This document shows, piece after piece, positions 33,031 to 42,301 of a stretch of 53,987 nucleotides of DNA. The number at the start of each line of letters is the position of its first letter. The stretch's first letter is position 1. The translations under genes were made by a program, and so were the position numbers. The DNA lies in NCBI RefSeq assembly GCF_937936435.1, contig NZ_CALDDG010000019.1, positions 1 to 53,987 of the forward strand. Reading direction: 5' to 3'. The stretch comes from an uncultured Sulfuricurvum sp. Lineage in GTDB: Bacteria; Campylobacterota; Campylobacteria; Campylobacterales; Sulfurimonadaceae. Under the pieces are notes generated by a model. That model saw only the letters and a program-made list of their open reading frames with translations. It had not been told where the DNA came from and did not search any database.

Positions 33031-34350
33031 TTAAAGATTAAATCCACGTTCACCGTGTACTGATTCATCCAAACCTTGGCTCTCTTGTTCTTCGTTGATA
33101 CGTGAACCGCCGGTCAATGCCATCGCGATATAGTAAACGATGATCGTACCGATCAAAGTGACCAATCCGACTACCAATACAGACTCGGCTTGAACCATGA
33201 TTTGTCCCATACGGTCACCTGAAGCTTTAAGCGGGCCGTCCCATAGTAATCCTTGATCGTTAAGAGCAAAGATACCGGTAGCGATCGCACCCCAAAGACC
33301 TGCAAGGAAGTGAACTCCGAACGCATCCAAAGAATCATCGTAACCCAATTTTTTCTTCAATGCGGTTACACCGAAGAAAGCGATCAACGCTCCCATGATA
33401 CCGATAATAAACGCACCCGATACACCGACGAATCCTGCTGCGGGAGTAATCGCAACCAAACCGGCGATAGCACCAGAAGCCGCACCGAGCAAAGTAGGTT
33501 TTTTGAATACCGCATACTCAATGACGATCCAAGTGATCGTTGCAACCGCTGCAGCGATTGTTGTTGTCAAATACGCAAGACCGGCAATAGCGTTTGCACC
33601 GAAAGCAGATCCGCCGTTGAATCCATACCAACCGAACCAAAGAAGACCGGCACCGGCAGCTGTCAAGACAACGCTCGCAGGTTTCATAGCAACTTTAGGA
33701 TATCCCGCACGTTTACCGAGCAATACCGCCAATACAAGACCGGCCAAACCGCCGTTCATATGAACAACCGTACCACCCGCGAAGTCAAGAGCACCCTCGT
33801 TAAAGAGGTAACCGCCACCCCATACCATATGCGTGATCGGAGCATAAACAACGATCGTCCAAATCGCGACGAAAACCATCCACGTCGAAAACTTCATACG
33901 CTCGATAACCGAACCTGCAGCAATCGCAACGGTAATAGCAGCGAATGTCCCTTGGAATACGACAAATACATATTTAGGATAAAGTTGACCGAGATCAACA
34001 CTTGCAAATTCTGTCCAACTGATTCCGTTAAGCATTACATTGCCGAAACCGCCGATCACTTGGTTCATCGAACCGTCCATTGTTCCAAACGCAACCGAGA
34101 AACCGGCAACGATCCATGCGATAAATGCAACGACAAATGCACCGAATACCATTGCATAGGTGTTCAATACGTTTTTCGCACGGGTCATTCCGCCGTAAAA
34201 CAATGCCAATCCGATCGGAGTCATCAACATTACCAATGCTGTTGACATCATCATCCATGCGGTATCTCCAGAGTTGAGTACCGGTTCGACAGCGTCATCC
34301 GCAAATGCCGATACGCCAAGTAGCGATAGAGCTAAAAGCCACTTTTTCAT
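33031..34350 (-). CDS. amt: Ammonium transporter (Amt family) with signal peptide
   Basis: 439 aa from the Met at 34350 (MKKWLLALSLLGVSAFADD), preceded by AGGAGAGG; a frame starting at 34377 is longer but has no better site. A cleavable leader, then 11 membrane helices: MLMTPIGLALFYGGMTRAKN, VHMNGGLAGLVLAV, WYGFNGGSAFG and VHFLAGLWGAIATG hold the pore residues. Tightly followed by glnK, the classic pair. Longer than its paralogue at 31330, with more divergent termini. Confidence 0.95.
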   Translation of the reverse strand: MKKWLLALSLLGVSAFADDAVEPVLNSGDTAWMMMSTALVMLMTPIGLALFYGGMTRAKNVLNTYAMVFGAFVVAFIAWIVAGFSVAFGTMDGSMNQVIGGFGNVMLNGISWTEFASVDLGQLYPKYVFVVFQGTFAAITVAIAAGSVIERMKFSTWMVFVAIWTIVVYAPITHMVWGGGYLFNEGALDFAGGTVVHMNGGLAGLVLAVLLGKRAGYPKVAMKPASVVLTAAGAGLLWFGWYGFNGGSAFGANAIAGLAYLTTTIAAAVATITWIVIEYAVFKKPTLLGAASGAIAGLVAITPAAGFVGVSGAFIIGIMGALIAFFGVTALKKKLGYDDSLDAFGVHFLAGLWGAIATGIFALNDQGLLWDGPLKASGDRMGQIMVQAESVLVVGLVTLIGTIIVYYIAMALTGGSRINEEQESQGLDESVHGERGFNL

Positions 34351-34445
34351 TATCCTCTCCTTTTTTGGACCTTTCAAATTGTCCGTATTAACTTAAACGT
34401 CGAATACCATTGTACAAAGTAATCGAAAGTTAAGAGTGCAGATTA

Positions 34446-34464
34446 TTGATTAATTTTTAATCAC
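34446..34464. promoter_or_regulatory. Inverted repeat before amt (copy 2)
   Basis: TTGATTA, five bases, TAATCAC; 96 bases before the amt start and almost the same as 32576-32594. Probably a shared operator for nitrogen control. Confidence 0.55.
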
Positions 34465-34560
34465 TTTAAGAAATAACTATAGAACGGAGAAAAATTAGAA
34501 GATTATAAGAAGAAGAAATATCCGAAAGAGAAAAGATCCCGTCCGGATAATGCCGGGTTT

Positions 34561-34899
34561 TTAGATAGCCTCGCTATCAGTCTCTCCGGTACGGATACGG
34601 ATAATCCGATCGATATCGCTGATAAAGATTTTGCCGTCGCCGATTTTTCCGGTCCGAGCCGATTCTACAACCGTATTGACCACTTGATCTACCATTGCGT
34701 CATCGACTACCATCTCCATTTTGATCTTCGGTAAAAAGTCTACGACATACTCGGCACCGCGATATAGCTCGCTGTGCCCTTTTTGACGTCCGTACCCTTT
34801 TACTTCACTGACCGTCATACCGGTAATACCGATCTCAGCCAATGCTTCTTTCACATCTTCGAGTTTAAAAGGTTTGATAACTGCTTCAATTTTTTTCAT
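34561..34899 (-). CDS. glnB: PII nitrogen regulatory protein (GlnK/GlnB), copy 2
   Basis: 112 aa from the Met at 34899 (MKKIEAVIKPFKLEDVKEAL); an earlier Met at 34920 would add seven residues. It has the same T-loop with Tyr51 and the same C-terminal PII signature, and only a handful of substitutions versus copy 1. It is the first gene of the module, 210 bases ahead of the amt gene. Whether it acts as GlnB (enzyme control) or GlnK (transport control) cannot be told from sequence. Confidence 0.94.
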   Translation of the reverse strand: MKKIEAVIKPFKLEDVKEALAEIGITGMTVSEVKGYGRQKGHSELYRGAEYVVDFLPKIKMEMVVDDAMVDQVVNTVVESARTGKIGDGKIFISDIDRIIRIRTGETDSEAI

Positions 34900-35043
34900 T
34901 TGATAAAACTCCCTGCGCATATTGATGTAATTGTAGCTTCTTTTACCCTCAGATACAAATCATCCGTTTTCATACACTAATATGCCTATAACTATAATAT
35001 ATAGCATTTTTTCACCTTTTAGCATTCTTAAGGGGTGATAAGA

Positions 35044-35049
35044 TATAAT
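35044..35049 (+). promoter_or_regulatory. gyrA -10 box
   Basis: TATAAT in AGATATAATCAGC, 33 bases before the gyrA start; ribosome site GGGGGCGAA follows. Confidence 0.6.
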
Positions 35050-35081
35050 CAGCGACTTTATCTTCACTTTCCGGGGGCGAA

Positions 35082-37574
35082 ATGAACGATCTGCTTGACA
35101 ACAGCGAAATCAATGACATTAATATAGAAGACACCCTTAAGAGTAGTTATCTCGACTACTCCATGAGCGTTATCATCGGACGGGCACTTCCTGACGTTCG
35201 AGACGGTCTAAAACCGGTACATCGCCGTATCCTGTATGCTATGGATAAACTCAACCTCTCTGCGGGTGCCAAATACAAAAAATCGGCCCGTATCGTCGGG
35301 GATGTCATCGGTCAATACCATCCGCACGGCGATACTTCGGTATATGATGCACTTGTCCGTATGGCTCAGCCGTTTTCGATGCGCGCACCGCTAGTCGACG
35401 GTCAGGGGAACTTCGGTTCGGTTGACGGCGATAACGCGGCAGCAATGCGTTATACCGAAGCACGTATGACCCGTTATGCCGGAGAACTCCTTAAAGACCT
35501 TGACAAAGATACCGTCGATATGGTCGACAACTATGACGGCACGACGCAAGAGCCCGACGTCCTCCCGACCCGTGTACCGAACCTTCTTATCAACGGTTCA
35601 AGCGGTATTGCCGTCGGTATGGCGACGAATATTCCTCCCCATAATCCGCAAGAAGTCCTTCAGTCGCTTGTGTATCTTATTGATAACCCGCAAGCGACCT
35701 TACATGACATTATGCAGTTTATCAAAGCGCCCGATTTTCCGACAGGCGGAACTATTTACGGGAAAAAAGGGATATTGGACGCTTACGAAACGGGACGCGG
35801 ACGGATTCGTGTCCGTGCCAAAACCCACATCGAGAAAAAATCGAACAAAGACGTCATCGTTATCGACGAGCTGCCGTACCAAGTCAACAAAGCCCGTCTG
35901 ATCGAAACGATTGCCGATTTGGTCAAAGACAAGTTCATCGAAGGGATTTCCGAAATTCGCGACGAATCCGACCGTGAAGGTATCCGTGTCGTCATCGAGC
36001 TCAAACGCGATGCCATGAGTGAAATCGTCCTCAACAACCTCTACAAATCGACCAATATGGAGACGACGTTCGGGATCATCATGCTTTCGGTTTTCAATCA
36101 GGAACCGCGGGTTTTCACCCTTTTGGAAACCTTGGGACACTTCATTAACCACCGCAAAACCGTTATTATCCGCCGTACGATCTTCGATCTTGAAAAAGCT
36201 AAAGCCCGTGCCCATATTTTAGAAGGTTTGAAAAAAGCGCTTGACCATATCGAAGCAATTATCAAACTGATCCGTGCCAGTGCCGACGGCGAAACCGCTA
36301 AAAACGGTTTGATCTCTGAATTCGGGTTTTCACCGATTCAGGCTCAAGCGATTTTGGACATGCGGCTCCAACGCCTTACCGGGTTGGAACGCGATAAAAT
36401 CGAAAATGAGCTGAAAGAAATTTTGGCGCATATCGAATATCTCGAAAGTATTTTACGCAGCGAAGAAGTTCTCAAAACGATTATCAAAGACGAATTTATT
36501 GAACTCGTAGAGCAATACAATATTCCGCGTATGACCGATATAGAAGACAATTACGACGATATCAATATTGAAGACTTGATTCCGAACGAACCGATGGTCG
36601 TCACAATCTCGCATCGCGGATATATCAAACGGGTACCTCTTGCCGCCTACGAAAAACAGATCCGAGGCGGAAAAGGAAAAGTTGCCGTTACAACCTACGA
36701 TGATGACTTCATTGAAAAATTCTATACCTGCAATACCCATGATACCTTGATGTTTGTCACCGATCGCGGACAGCTCCACTGGCTCAAAGTGTATAAAATC
36801 CCTGAAGGTTCACGTACGGCAAAAGGGAAAGCGGTTGTCAACCTCATTAATCTCGAAGCAGATGAAAAAATCCGTTCCATCATCCCGACGACCGATTTCG
36901 ACGAAAACAAATCTCTTGTTTTCTTTACCCAAAACGGTATCGTCAAACGTACTGCCCTTAACGAATTCTCCAATATCCGAAGCAACGGTGTCCGTGCGAT
37001 CGTCCTCGATGAAGACGATACCCTCATCACCGCCCATATCGCTAACGAAGAGACCAAATATCTCTTTATCGTTACCAAATTTGCTCAATGTATCAAATTT
37101 GAAATCGATAAAACCCGCGATCAGGGACGTAGTACCCGTGGGGTTCGCGGTATCAAATTCAAAATTGAAGGCGATGTCGTTGTCGATGCCAACATCATTA
37201 AAAGCGATGAAGAAGAAATCCTTATGGTGAGTGAAAAAGGGATCGGAAAACGGACAACCGCTGAAGAATACCGCCTGACGAATCGTGCAGGTTCGGGTGT
37301 CATTGCGATGAAACTAAACGCTAAAACCGGAACAACCGTCGTAGGATGTGTTATGGTCGATGAGACAATGGATCTAATGGCCCTTACCAAAGCGGGTAAA
37401 ATGATTCGTGTCGATATGCAAAGTATCGCAAAATCGGGACGTAACACCAGCGGTGTCTATATCGTCAAAGGTGACGACGTCGCCAGCATCTCGCGCTGTC
37501 CGAAAAAAGAAGAGGAAGAAGAGGAGAACGAAGGGAGCGGTGAAGCTTCGGAAGGGACATTAGAGTTGGAATAG
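35082..37574 (+). CDS. gyrA: DNA gyrase subunit A
   Basis: 830 aa. Catalytic Tyr124 (AAMRYTEAR). Quinolone-resistance region HPHGDTSVYDALVRMAQ with Thr85 and Asp89, the residues found in sensitive Campylobacter. GyrA-box QIRGGKG in the C-terminal wrapping domain, which separates it from ParC. The C-terminal 20 residues are strongly acidic (EEEEEENEGSGEASEG). With GyrB it introduces negative supercoils. gyrB is not in the window. Confidence 0.98.
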   Translation: MNDLLDNSEINDINIEDTLKSSYLDYSMSVIIGRALPDVRDGLKPVHRRILYAMDKLNLSAGAKYKKSARIVGDVIGQYHPHGDTSVYDALVRMAQPFSMRAPLVDGQGNFGSVDGDNAAAMRYTEARMTRYAGELLKDLDKDTVDMVDNYDGTTQEPDVLPTRVPNLLINGSSGIAVGMATNIPPHNPQEVLQSLVYLIDNPQATLHDIMQFIKAPDFPTGGTIYGKKGILDAYETGRGRIRVRAKTHIEKKSNKDVIVIDELPYQVNKARLIETIADLVKDKFIEGISEIRDESDREGIRVVIELKRDAMSEIVLNNLYKSTNMETTFGIIMLSVFNQEPRVFTLLETLGHFINHRKTVIIRRTIFDLEKAKARAHILEGLKKALDHIEAIIKLIRASADGETAKNGLISEFGFSPIQAQAILDMRLQRLTGLERDKIENELKEILAHIEYLESILRSEEVLKTIIKDEFIELVEQYNIPRMTDIEDNYDDINIEDLIPNEPMVVTISHRGYIKRVPLAAYEKQIRGGKGKVAVTTYDDDFIEKFYTCNTHDTLMFVTDRGQLHWLKVYKIPEGSRTAKGKAVVNLINLEADEKIRSIIPTTDFDENKSLVFFTQNGIVKRTALNEFSNIRSNGVRAIVLDEDDTLITAHIANEETKYLFIVTKFAQCIKFEIDKTRDQGRSTRGVRGIKFKIEGDVVVDANIIKSDEEEILMVSEKGIGKRTTAEEYRLTNRAGSGVIAMKLNAKTGTTVVGCVMVDETMDLMALTKAGKMIRVDMQSIAKSGRNTSGVYIVKGDDVASISRCPKKEEEEEENEGSGEASEGTLELE

Positions 37575-37620
37575 TATTTGCTGATAAGCCATAACTATTC
37601 ACCCTCTTTAAGGAAGAAGA

Positions 37621-38079
37621 ATGAAACTATCAGCAGCCCTTGCAATCGCACTGAGCGTCTCCGCACTTCATGCGGGATTTTTTTCGCCTGACGGGACTGA
37701 CGAACCAAAAATTAAATGTGTTTATAGCGGAACCGACGGAAGTTGTGTCGAGCCGATTTTAAAAGCTGAAAACGAGTTGGTCATCACCGTCACAGGCCAA
37801 GGTGTCGCCCCATCGGTAACATCATCTCCGGCGCAAGCATATGCGTTGGCAAAACGCGCCGCTATGGCCGATGGCTATCGCCAAATTGCCGAGCGGGTCA
37901 AAGGGGTACAAGTCGAAGGGCAAGATACGATCAAAAATATGATGCTTCAACAATCGAGTACCAAAACTTCCGTCGAAGCTATTGTTCGCGGTGCGAATCT
38001 TCTTAACACTACATTTAAAGAGGGTCTGTGCGAAGTCGAAATGGAAATTGCCCTTTCATACTCCCGAGTCTTGCACTAA
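37621..38079 (+). CDS. LPP20-family exported protein
   Basis: 152 aa. Signal peptide MKLSAALAIALSVSALHAG without a lipobox cysteine, so it is probably a soluble or outer-membrane-associated periplasmic protein. The region SSPAQAYALAKRAAMADGYRQIAERVKGVQVEG matches the LPP20 domain of Campylobacterota. Function unknown. It is 47 bases after gyrA and its end overlaps the next small gene by about 50 bases. Confidence 0.8.
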   Translation: MKLSAALAIALSVSALHAGFFSPDGTDEPKIKCVYSGTDGSCVEPILKAENELVITVTGQGVAPSVTSSPAQAYALAKRAAMADGYRQIAERVKGVQVEGQDTIKNMMLQQSSTKTSVEAIVRGANLLNTTFKEGLCEVEMEIALSYSRVLH

Positions 38080-38432
38080 TCTGCACGCTCTCGTATGGAA
38101 CCGATAACTATTATATCGGATATCGGTTCACTGCCCAAAACGTCCAAGCCATTAACGAAACACTCACTATTTCAAAAGCGATGCAACCGTGTCCTACACG
38201 TGCTGCTTCTGTTTTAGAGTTGAAATACAATGGATACGAGCCGCTGGAAGCCCTTCTAAATCGGGAACGTGACCGCTTTGTCGAATTTGCGGCCGTTCAG
38301 GAACTCCGGATCAAAAATAACGATACCGTAACACTCAATGCAATCAAGAGTCAAGAGACGTTTACTCTCCCGACACGGTGCTATGCAGTCGAGTTTAATC
38401 GAGACTTTGTTACAATCACCTTATTACAATAA
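38028..38432 (+). CDS. Small exported hypothetical protein
   Basis: 134 aa from a GTG at 38028; a hydrophobic leader FILPSLALICTLSYG follows, consistent with export. That start overlaps the LPP20-type gene by 52 bases; no ATG in this frame gives a signal peptide. Two cysteines (QPCPTR and TRCYAV) could form a disulfide. No family recognised. It ends 16 bases before flgR. Confidence 0.6.
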   Translation: MRSRNGNCPFILPSLALICTLSYGTDNYYIGYRFTAQNVQAINETLTISKAMQPCPTRAASVLELKYNGYEPLEALLNRERDRFVEFAAVQELRIKNNDTVTLNAIKSQETFTLPTRCYAVEFNRDFVTITLLQ

Positions 38433-38448
38433 GAGGTGAAAGGTTCCA

Positions 38449-39603
38449 ATGAAAATCGCGATTGTCGAAGACGATATCAATATGCGCAAATCTTTAGAGA
38501 TAGCGATGGGCGAATACAGCGCTTATGAAGTGCATACGTTTAAAAACCCTCGTGATGCCCTTAAAAAACTGGACGATTCCTACGAGCTGATTATCAGTGA
38601 CATCAACATGCCCGGGATGGACGGACTTGAGTTCGTCAAAACTCTAGGGGGTAAATTCGAAGTCATTATCATTACCGGCAATGCGACCCTGACCCGTGCC
38701 ATCGAATCGATTCAGCTTGGGGTCAAAGATTTTCTCCTGAAACCTTTCGAAATCGAAACCTTGGTCGCTGCCATCGAGCGAAGCGCTACCGTCGTCAAAA
38801 AAAGCTCTAAAAATACACCGATATCGACCTCGCCATCCAATGCGTTTTTAGGCAATTCTCCGGCACTAGAGAAATTATTGAATCGTATTTCGAAAGCGGC
38901 CGCAACGGATGCGAGCGTCATGCTACTCGGAGAAAGCGGTGTCGGTAAAGAGCTTTTTTCCCGCCACATTCATGAAAACTCACCGCGCGCATCAAAACCT
39001 TTCATCGCCATCAATATGGCGGCAATTCCCGACAATCTTATTGAAAGTGAACTTTTCGGATTCGAAAAAGGGGCGTTTACCGATGCGACGGAGGCTAAAG
39101 CCGGACAATTCGAACTGGCGGAGGGGGGAACCCTTTTCCTCGATGAAATCGCCGAAATGCCTTATCCTTTGCAGGCCAAACTGCTGCGTGTCTTGCAAGA
39201 ACGCGAAATCCGTCGGCTCGGTTCTTCCAAAAATACCAAAATCGATGTACGGATCATTTGCGCTACCAATGCCGATCTGCATCAAAAAATCACTGAGGGA
39301 AAATTTCGCGAAGATCTCTATTACCGGCTCAATACGATACCGTTAAATATTCCTCCTCTGCGCGAACGGCGCGAAGAGATCCTCTCAATAGCCGAAGCGG
39401 CATTGGAACGGTATTGTTCTCAATACGGATTTGAATCCAAAGCATTCACATCCTCAGCCGTTCAGGCTCTCCAAGGCTATAATTGGCCCGGTAACATCCG
39501 TGAGTTGATCTCCGTAGTGGAGCGTTCGGCGATATTAAGTGACGGGAATGTCATCGATACCGAAGATCTCTTTTTAGAAGCGCGGGGCTTGGGACGAATT
39601 TAA
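38449..39603 (+). CDS. flgR: Sigma54-dependent response regulator, FlgR-like
   Basis: 384 aa. Receiver with Asp51 (IISDINMPGMDG), then an AAA+ domain: Walker A GESGVGKE near residue 160, sigma54-contact loop ELFGFEKGAFTDA near 207, Walker B GGTLFLDEIAEMP, and arginine-finger region FREDLYYRL. It stops soon after the AAA+ domain (ARGLGRI) and lacks the Fis-type DNA-binding domain, as in Helicobacter FlgR, the activator of sigma54 flagellar genes. The partner kinase FlgS is not in the window. Confidence 0.88.
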   Translation: MKIAIVEDDINMRKSLEIAMGEYSAYEVHTFKNPRDALKKLDDSYELIISDINMPGMDGLEFVKTLGGKFEVIIITGNATLTRAIESIQLGVKDFLLKPFEIETLVAAIERSATVVKKSSKNTPISTSPSNAFLGNSPALEKLLNRISKAAATDASVMLLGESGVGKELFSRHIHENSPRASKPFIAINMAAIPDNLIESELFGFEKGAFTDATEAKAGQFELAEGGTLFLDEIAEMPYPLQAKLLRVLQEREIRRLGSSKNTKIDVRIICATNADLHQKITEGKFREDLYYRLNTIPLNIPPLRERREEILSIAEAALERYCSQYGFESKAFTSSAVQALQGYNWPGNIRELISVVERSAILSDGNVIDTEDLFLEARGLGRI

Positions 39604-39634
39604 ATCTTTTAATCCCCTCCAAGCCTTGATTCGC

Positions 39635-39640
39635 TATAAT
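39635..39640 (+). promoter_or_regulatory. asd -10 box
   Basis: TATAAT in GCTATAATCGCGG, 52 bases before the asd start. Nearly the same 12-base context precedes the gspL-like gene. Confidence 0.5.
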
Positions 39641-39691
39641 CGCGGAAAAATTATTCAAGGGTGATTCGCTCATCCCCAAGGAAAGCTTCCC

Positions 39692-40720
39692 ATGAAACGT
39701 TATAACGTTGCTATCGTCGGCGCCAGCGGTGCCGTCGGAGAAGAAATTTTACGCATTTTCGAAGAAATCGATTTTCCTCTTGCCAAGCTTGTTCCGCTTG
39801 CCAGTGCCCGCAGTGCGGGAAACACCGTCACATTCAATGATCAAGAACTGGTGATTAAAGAACTGACGCCGACGGTTTTTGACGAAGAAGCTATCGAAAT
39901 CGCTTTGTTTAGTGCGGGAGGAAGTGTTTCTGCAGAGTTCGCCCCTTATGCGGCAAAAGCCGGGGCAGTCGTTATCGATAACACCAGCCACTTCCGTATG
40001 TTTCCGGACGTTCCTCTCGTCGTACCGGAAGTTAATCCCGAAGATATCGCCGAATGGAAAAATACCGGTATTATCGCTAATCCGAACTGCTCGACGATTC
40101 AAATGGTACAAGCGCTCAAACCCTTGGACGATGCGTATGATCTTGTCCGTATCGATGTCAGCACCTATCAGGCAACATCCGGTGCCGGGAAATCGGCTAT
40201 GGAAGAGCTTGTCGAGCAAATGCAGGCATTTTTTGCGTTTACACTCGACGATGTCGAGCCGAAAAAGTTTCCGCATCGAATCGCATTGAACGCTATCCCT
40301 CAAATCGACTCGTTTACCGATAACGGCTACACCAAAGAAGAGCTCAAAATGGTCAACGAAACGCAAAAAATCATGCACAAAGAGATCGAGGTCAGCGCTA
40401 CTTGTGTCCGTATTCCGACACTACGTGGGCATGCCGAAACTCTGACCCTCACATTCGACGGTGCCGTGGATGCGAATGAAGCTCGTGAACTGTTGCGCAA
40501 AGCACCGAACATCATCGTTCTGGATGAGCCGAAAGAGAGTATCTATCCGATGCCGTCATTGTGTATGGATCAAAACGAGACATTCGTCGGACGCATCCGC
40601 AATGACATCTACCGCAACAATGTTCTGCATCTTTGGATCGTTGCCGATAATCTTCGAGTAGGAGCGGCAACGAACGCCGTCAGAATTGCCCAAAAATGGG
40701 TTGAAATGCAAGGGAACTGA
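39692..40720 (+). CDS. asd: Aspartate-semialdehyde dehydrogenase
   Basis: 342 aa. NADP-binding VAIVGASGAVGEE at the start, catalytic cysteine in IANPNCSTIQ near residue 133, and RIPTLRGHAE with the active-site His. It reduces aspartyl phosphate in lysine, threonine and methionine synthesis and supplies diaminopimelate for peptidoglycan. Two bases separate it from the YqhA-like gene. Confidence 0.97.
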   Translation: MKRYNVAIVGASGAVGEEILRIFEEIDFPLAKLVPLASARSAGNTVTFNDQELVIKELTPTVFDEEAIEIALFSAGGSVSAEFAPYAAKAGAVVIDNTSHFRMFPDVPLVVPEVNPEDIAEWKNTGIIANPNCSTIQMVQALKPLDDAYDLVRIDVSTYQATSGAGKSAMEELVEQMQAFFAFTLDDVEPKKFPHRIALNAIPQIDSFTDNGYTKEELKMVNETQKIMHKEIEVSATCVRIPTLRGHAETLTLTFDGAVDANEARELLRKAPNIIVLDEPKESIYPMPSLCMDQNETFVGRIRNDIYRNNVLHLWIVADNLRVGAATNAVRIAQKWVEMQGN

Positions 40721-40722
40721 TC

Positions 40723-41250
40723 ATGAATATGATTGAAAAATTCTTTGAGCACGGGCTTTGGAGTTCACGTTTTATTATTTTATTGGCAGTCGTATTCGGT
40801 TTGATCGGAGCAATATTGCTTTTCGCCGTAGCCAGTTTTGATATCTATAATACTGCTGTTTACGTGATCAATACCTACTCTACCCATGCCCACCCCGAAC
40901 ATTTTCATGATGACGTCGTCGGAGGGATCATCGGGGCGGTCGATCTGTATTTGATCGGTGTTATCATGCTGATTTTTTCATTCGGAATTTATGAACTCTT
41001 TATCTCCGATATCGATCCGGCCAAAGATACCGAAGGGAATGAGAATCAACTTCTCGCCGTCCACTCTCTCGATCAATTGAAAGATAAAATCTCCAAAGTC
41101 ATCGTGATGGTTTTGGTCGTCGGTTTTTTCCAAAAAGTGGGACATACCGTATTTAGCGGCGCATTAGAGCTGCTTTATCTTGCGCTTTCCATCACTGCCG
41201 TATCCGTCGGGCTTTACTTTTTGAGTAAAGTCGGACATCATGAACATTAA
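40723..41250 (+). CDS. YqhA/UPF0114 family membrane protein
   Basis: 175 aa, four membrane helices. The phrase VDLYLIGVIMLIFSFGIYELFISDID is the conserved UPF0114 core, and RFIILLAVVFGLIGAILLF lies near the start. Function unknown. A His-rich stretch (HAHPEHFHDD) in the first outside loop could bind metal. Sits between asd and hemE, all close together. Confidence 0.88.
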   Translation: MNMIEKFFEHGLWSSRFIILLAVVFGLIGAILLFAVASFDIYNTAVYVINTYSTHAHPEHFHDDVVGGIIGAVDLYLIGVIMLIFSFGIYELFISDIDPAKDTEGNENQLLAVHSLDQLKDKISKVIVMVLVVGFFQKVGHTVFSGALELLYLALSITAVSVGLYFLSKVGHHEH

Positions 41251-41272
41251 TAGATAGATCGAAGGAATAGTA

Positions 41273-42301
41273 ATGAGTAAAATTTTTGTTGATGCCTGCT
41301 TTCGCCGCCCTACCCCGCACACTCCTATCTGGATGATGCGTCAGGCGGGACGTTATCTTCCCGAATATATGGAAGTACGTAAACGTGCGGGCAATTTTTT
41401 AAATCTTTGCCATGCTCCGGATATGGCCTGTGAAGTAACGATCCAGCCGGTTGAAAGGTTGAATGTCGATGCCGCTATTTTGTTCAGCGACATCCTCGTC
41501 GTTCCGAACGAGATGGGAATGGAATTAGAGTTCATCAAAGGTTTCGGCCCAAAATTTCCCTCACCGCTTGAAACCCAGGAAGATTTAGACGCATTGGATA
41601 TCGATGCGGCGGAAAAGTTGACCTATGTGTACGAAACGATCCGAATGGTACGTGCCCGTCTTGCCGATGACAAAGCGCTTATCGGCTTTACGGGAAGTCC
41701 TTGGACACTAGCTACCTATATGATCGAAGGACAAGGGACCAAAACCTACGCTATCGTCAAAAAACTTTTATATACAAATCCTGGATATATGCATGCTTTG
41801 TTAGCCAAATTGACCCACGTCATCAAAGGATATTTGGAACGTCAAATCCTTGCCGGAGCCGATGCCGTACAAATATTCGATTCATGGGCAAGCGCCCTGG
41901 AAGAGCCGGCATTTTTTGAATTCAGCTGGAACTATATGAAAGAGATCGCCGATTACATCAAAACCAAATACCCACATGTTCCCGTCTTGCTCTTCCCAAA
42001 AGGGATTTCGGGCTTTTTAGACAAAATCGACGGTAACTTTGATGTTTTCTGCGTCGACTGGTCGACTCCGATCGAGCTTGCAAAAGAGAAACTGGGCGAT
42101 CGCTACGTCTTGCAAGGCAATATGGAACCGACACGTCTATACAGCCGCGAAGCTACATTAGAAGGTGTCAAACACATCATTGACGTCATGGGGATTACAG
42201 AAGGGCATATTTTCAATCTCGGCCACGGGATGCTTCCCGATCTGGAACCTGAAAATGCCAAATATCTGGTTGATCTCGTCCATGAGATAACCGCACGCTG
42301 A
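41273..42301 (+). CDS. hemE: Uroporphyrinogen decarboxylase
   Basis: 342 aa. Signature PIWMMRQAGRYLPEY near the start, with the substrate-binding Arg, and FTGSPWTLATYMIEG and NLGHGMLPD later. Converts uroporphyrinogen III to coproporphyrinogen III in heme synthesis. Its stop overlaps the start of the radical SAM gene (TGATG), an arrangement also known from Campylobacter. Confidence 0.97.
   Translation: MSKIFVDACFRRPTPHTPIWMMRQAGRYLPEYMEVRKRAGNFLNLCHAPDMACEVTIQPVERLNVDAAILFSDILVVPNEMGMELEFIKGFGPKFPSPLETQEDLDALDIDAAEKLTYVYETIRMVRARLADDKALIGFTGSPWTLATYMIEGQGTKTYAIVKKLLYTNPGYMHALLAKLTHVIKGYLERQILAGADAVQIFDSWASALEEPAFFEFSWNYMKEIADYIKTKYPHVPVLLFPKGISGFLDKIDGNFDVFCVDWSTPIELAKEKLGDRYVLQGNMEPTRLYSREATLEGVKHIIDVMGITEGHIFNLGHGMLPDLEPENAKYLVDLVHEITAR

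Noticed and set aside
33253..34245. 330-codon plus-strand frame opposite amt
   Set aside because: Composition is Cys/Arg/Asn-rich and motif-free; it mirrors the transporter's codon pattern.
37621..37680. Lipoprotein signal in the LPP20-family protein
   Set aside because: No cysteine follows the hydrophobic leader.
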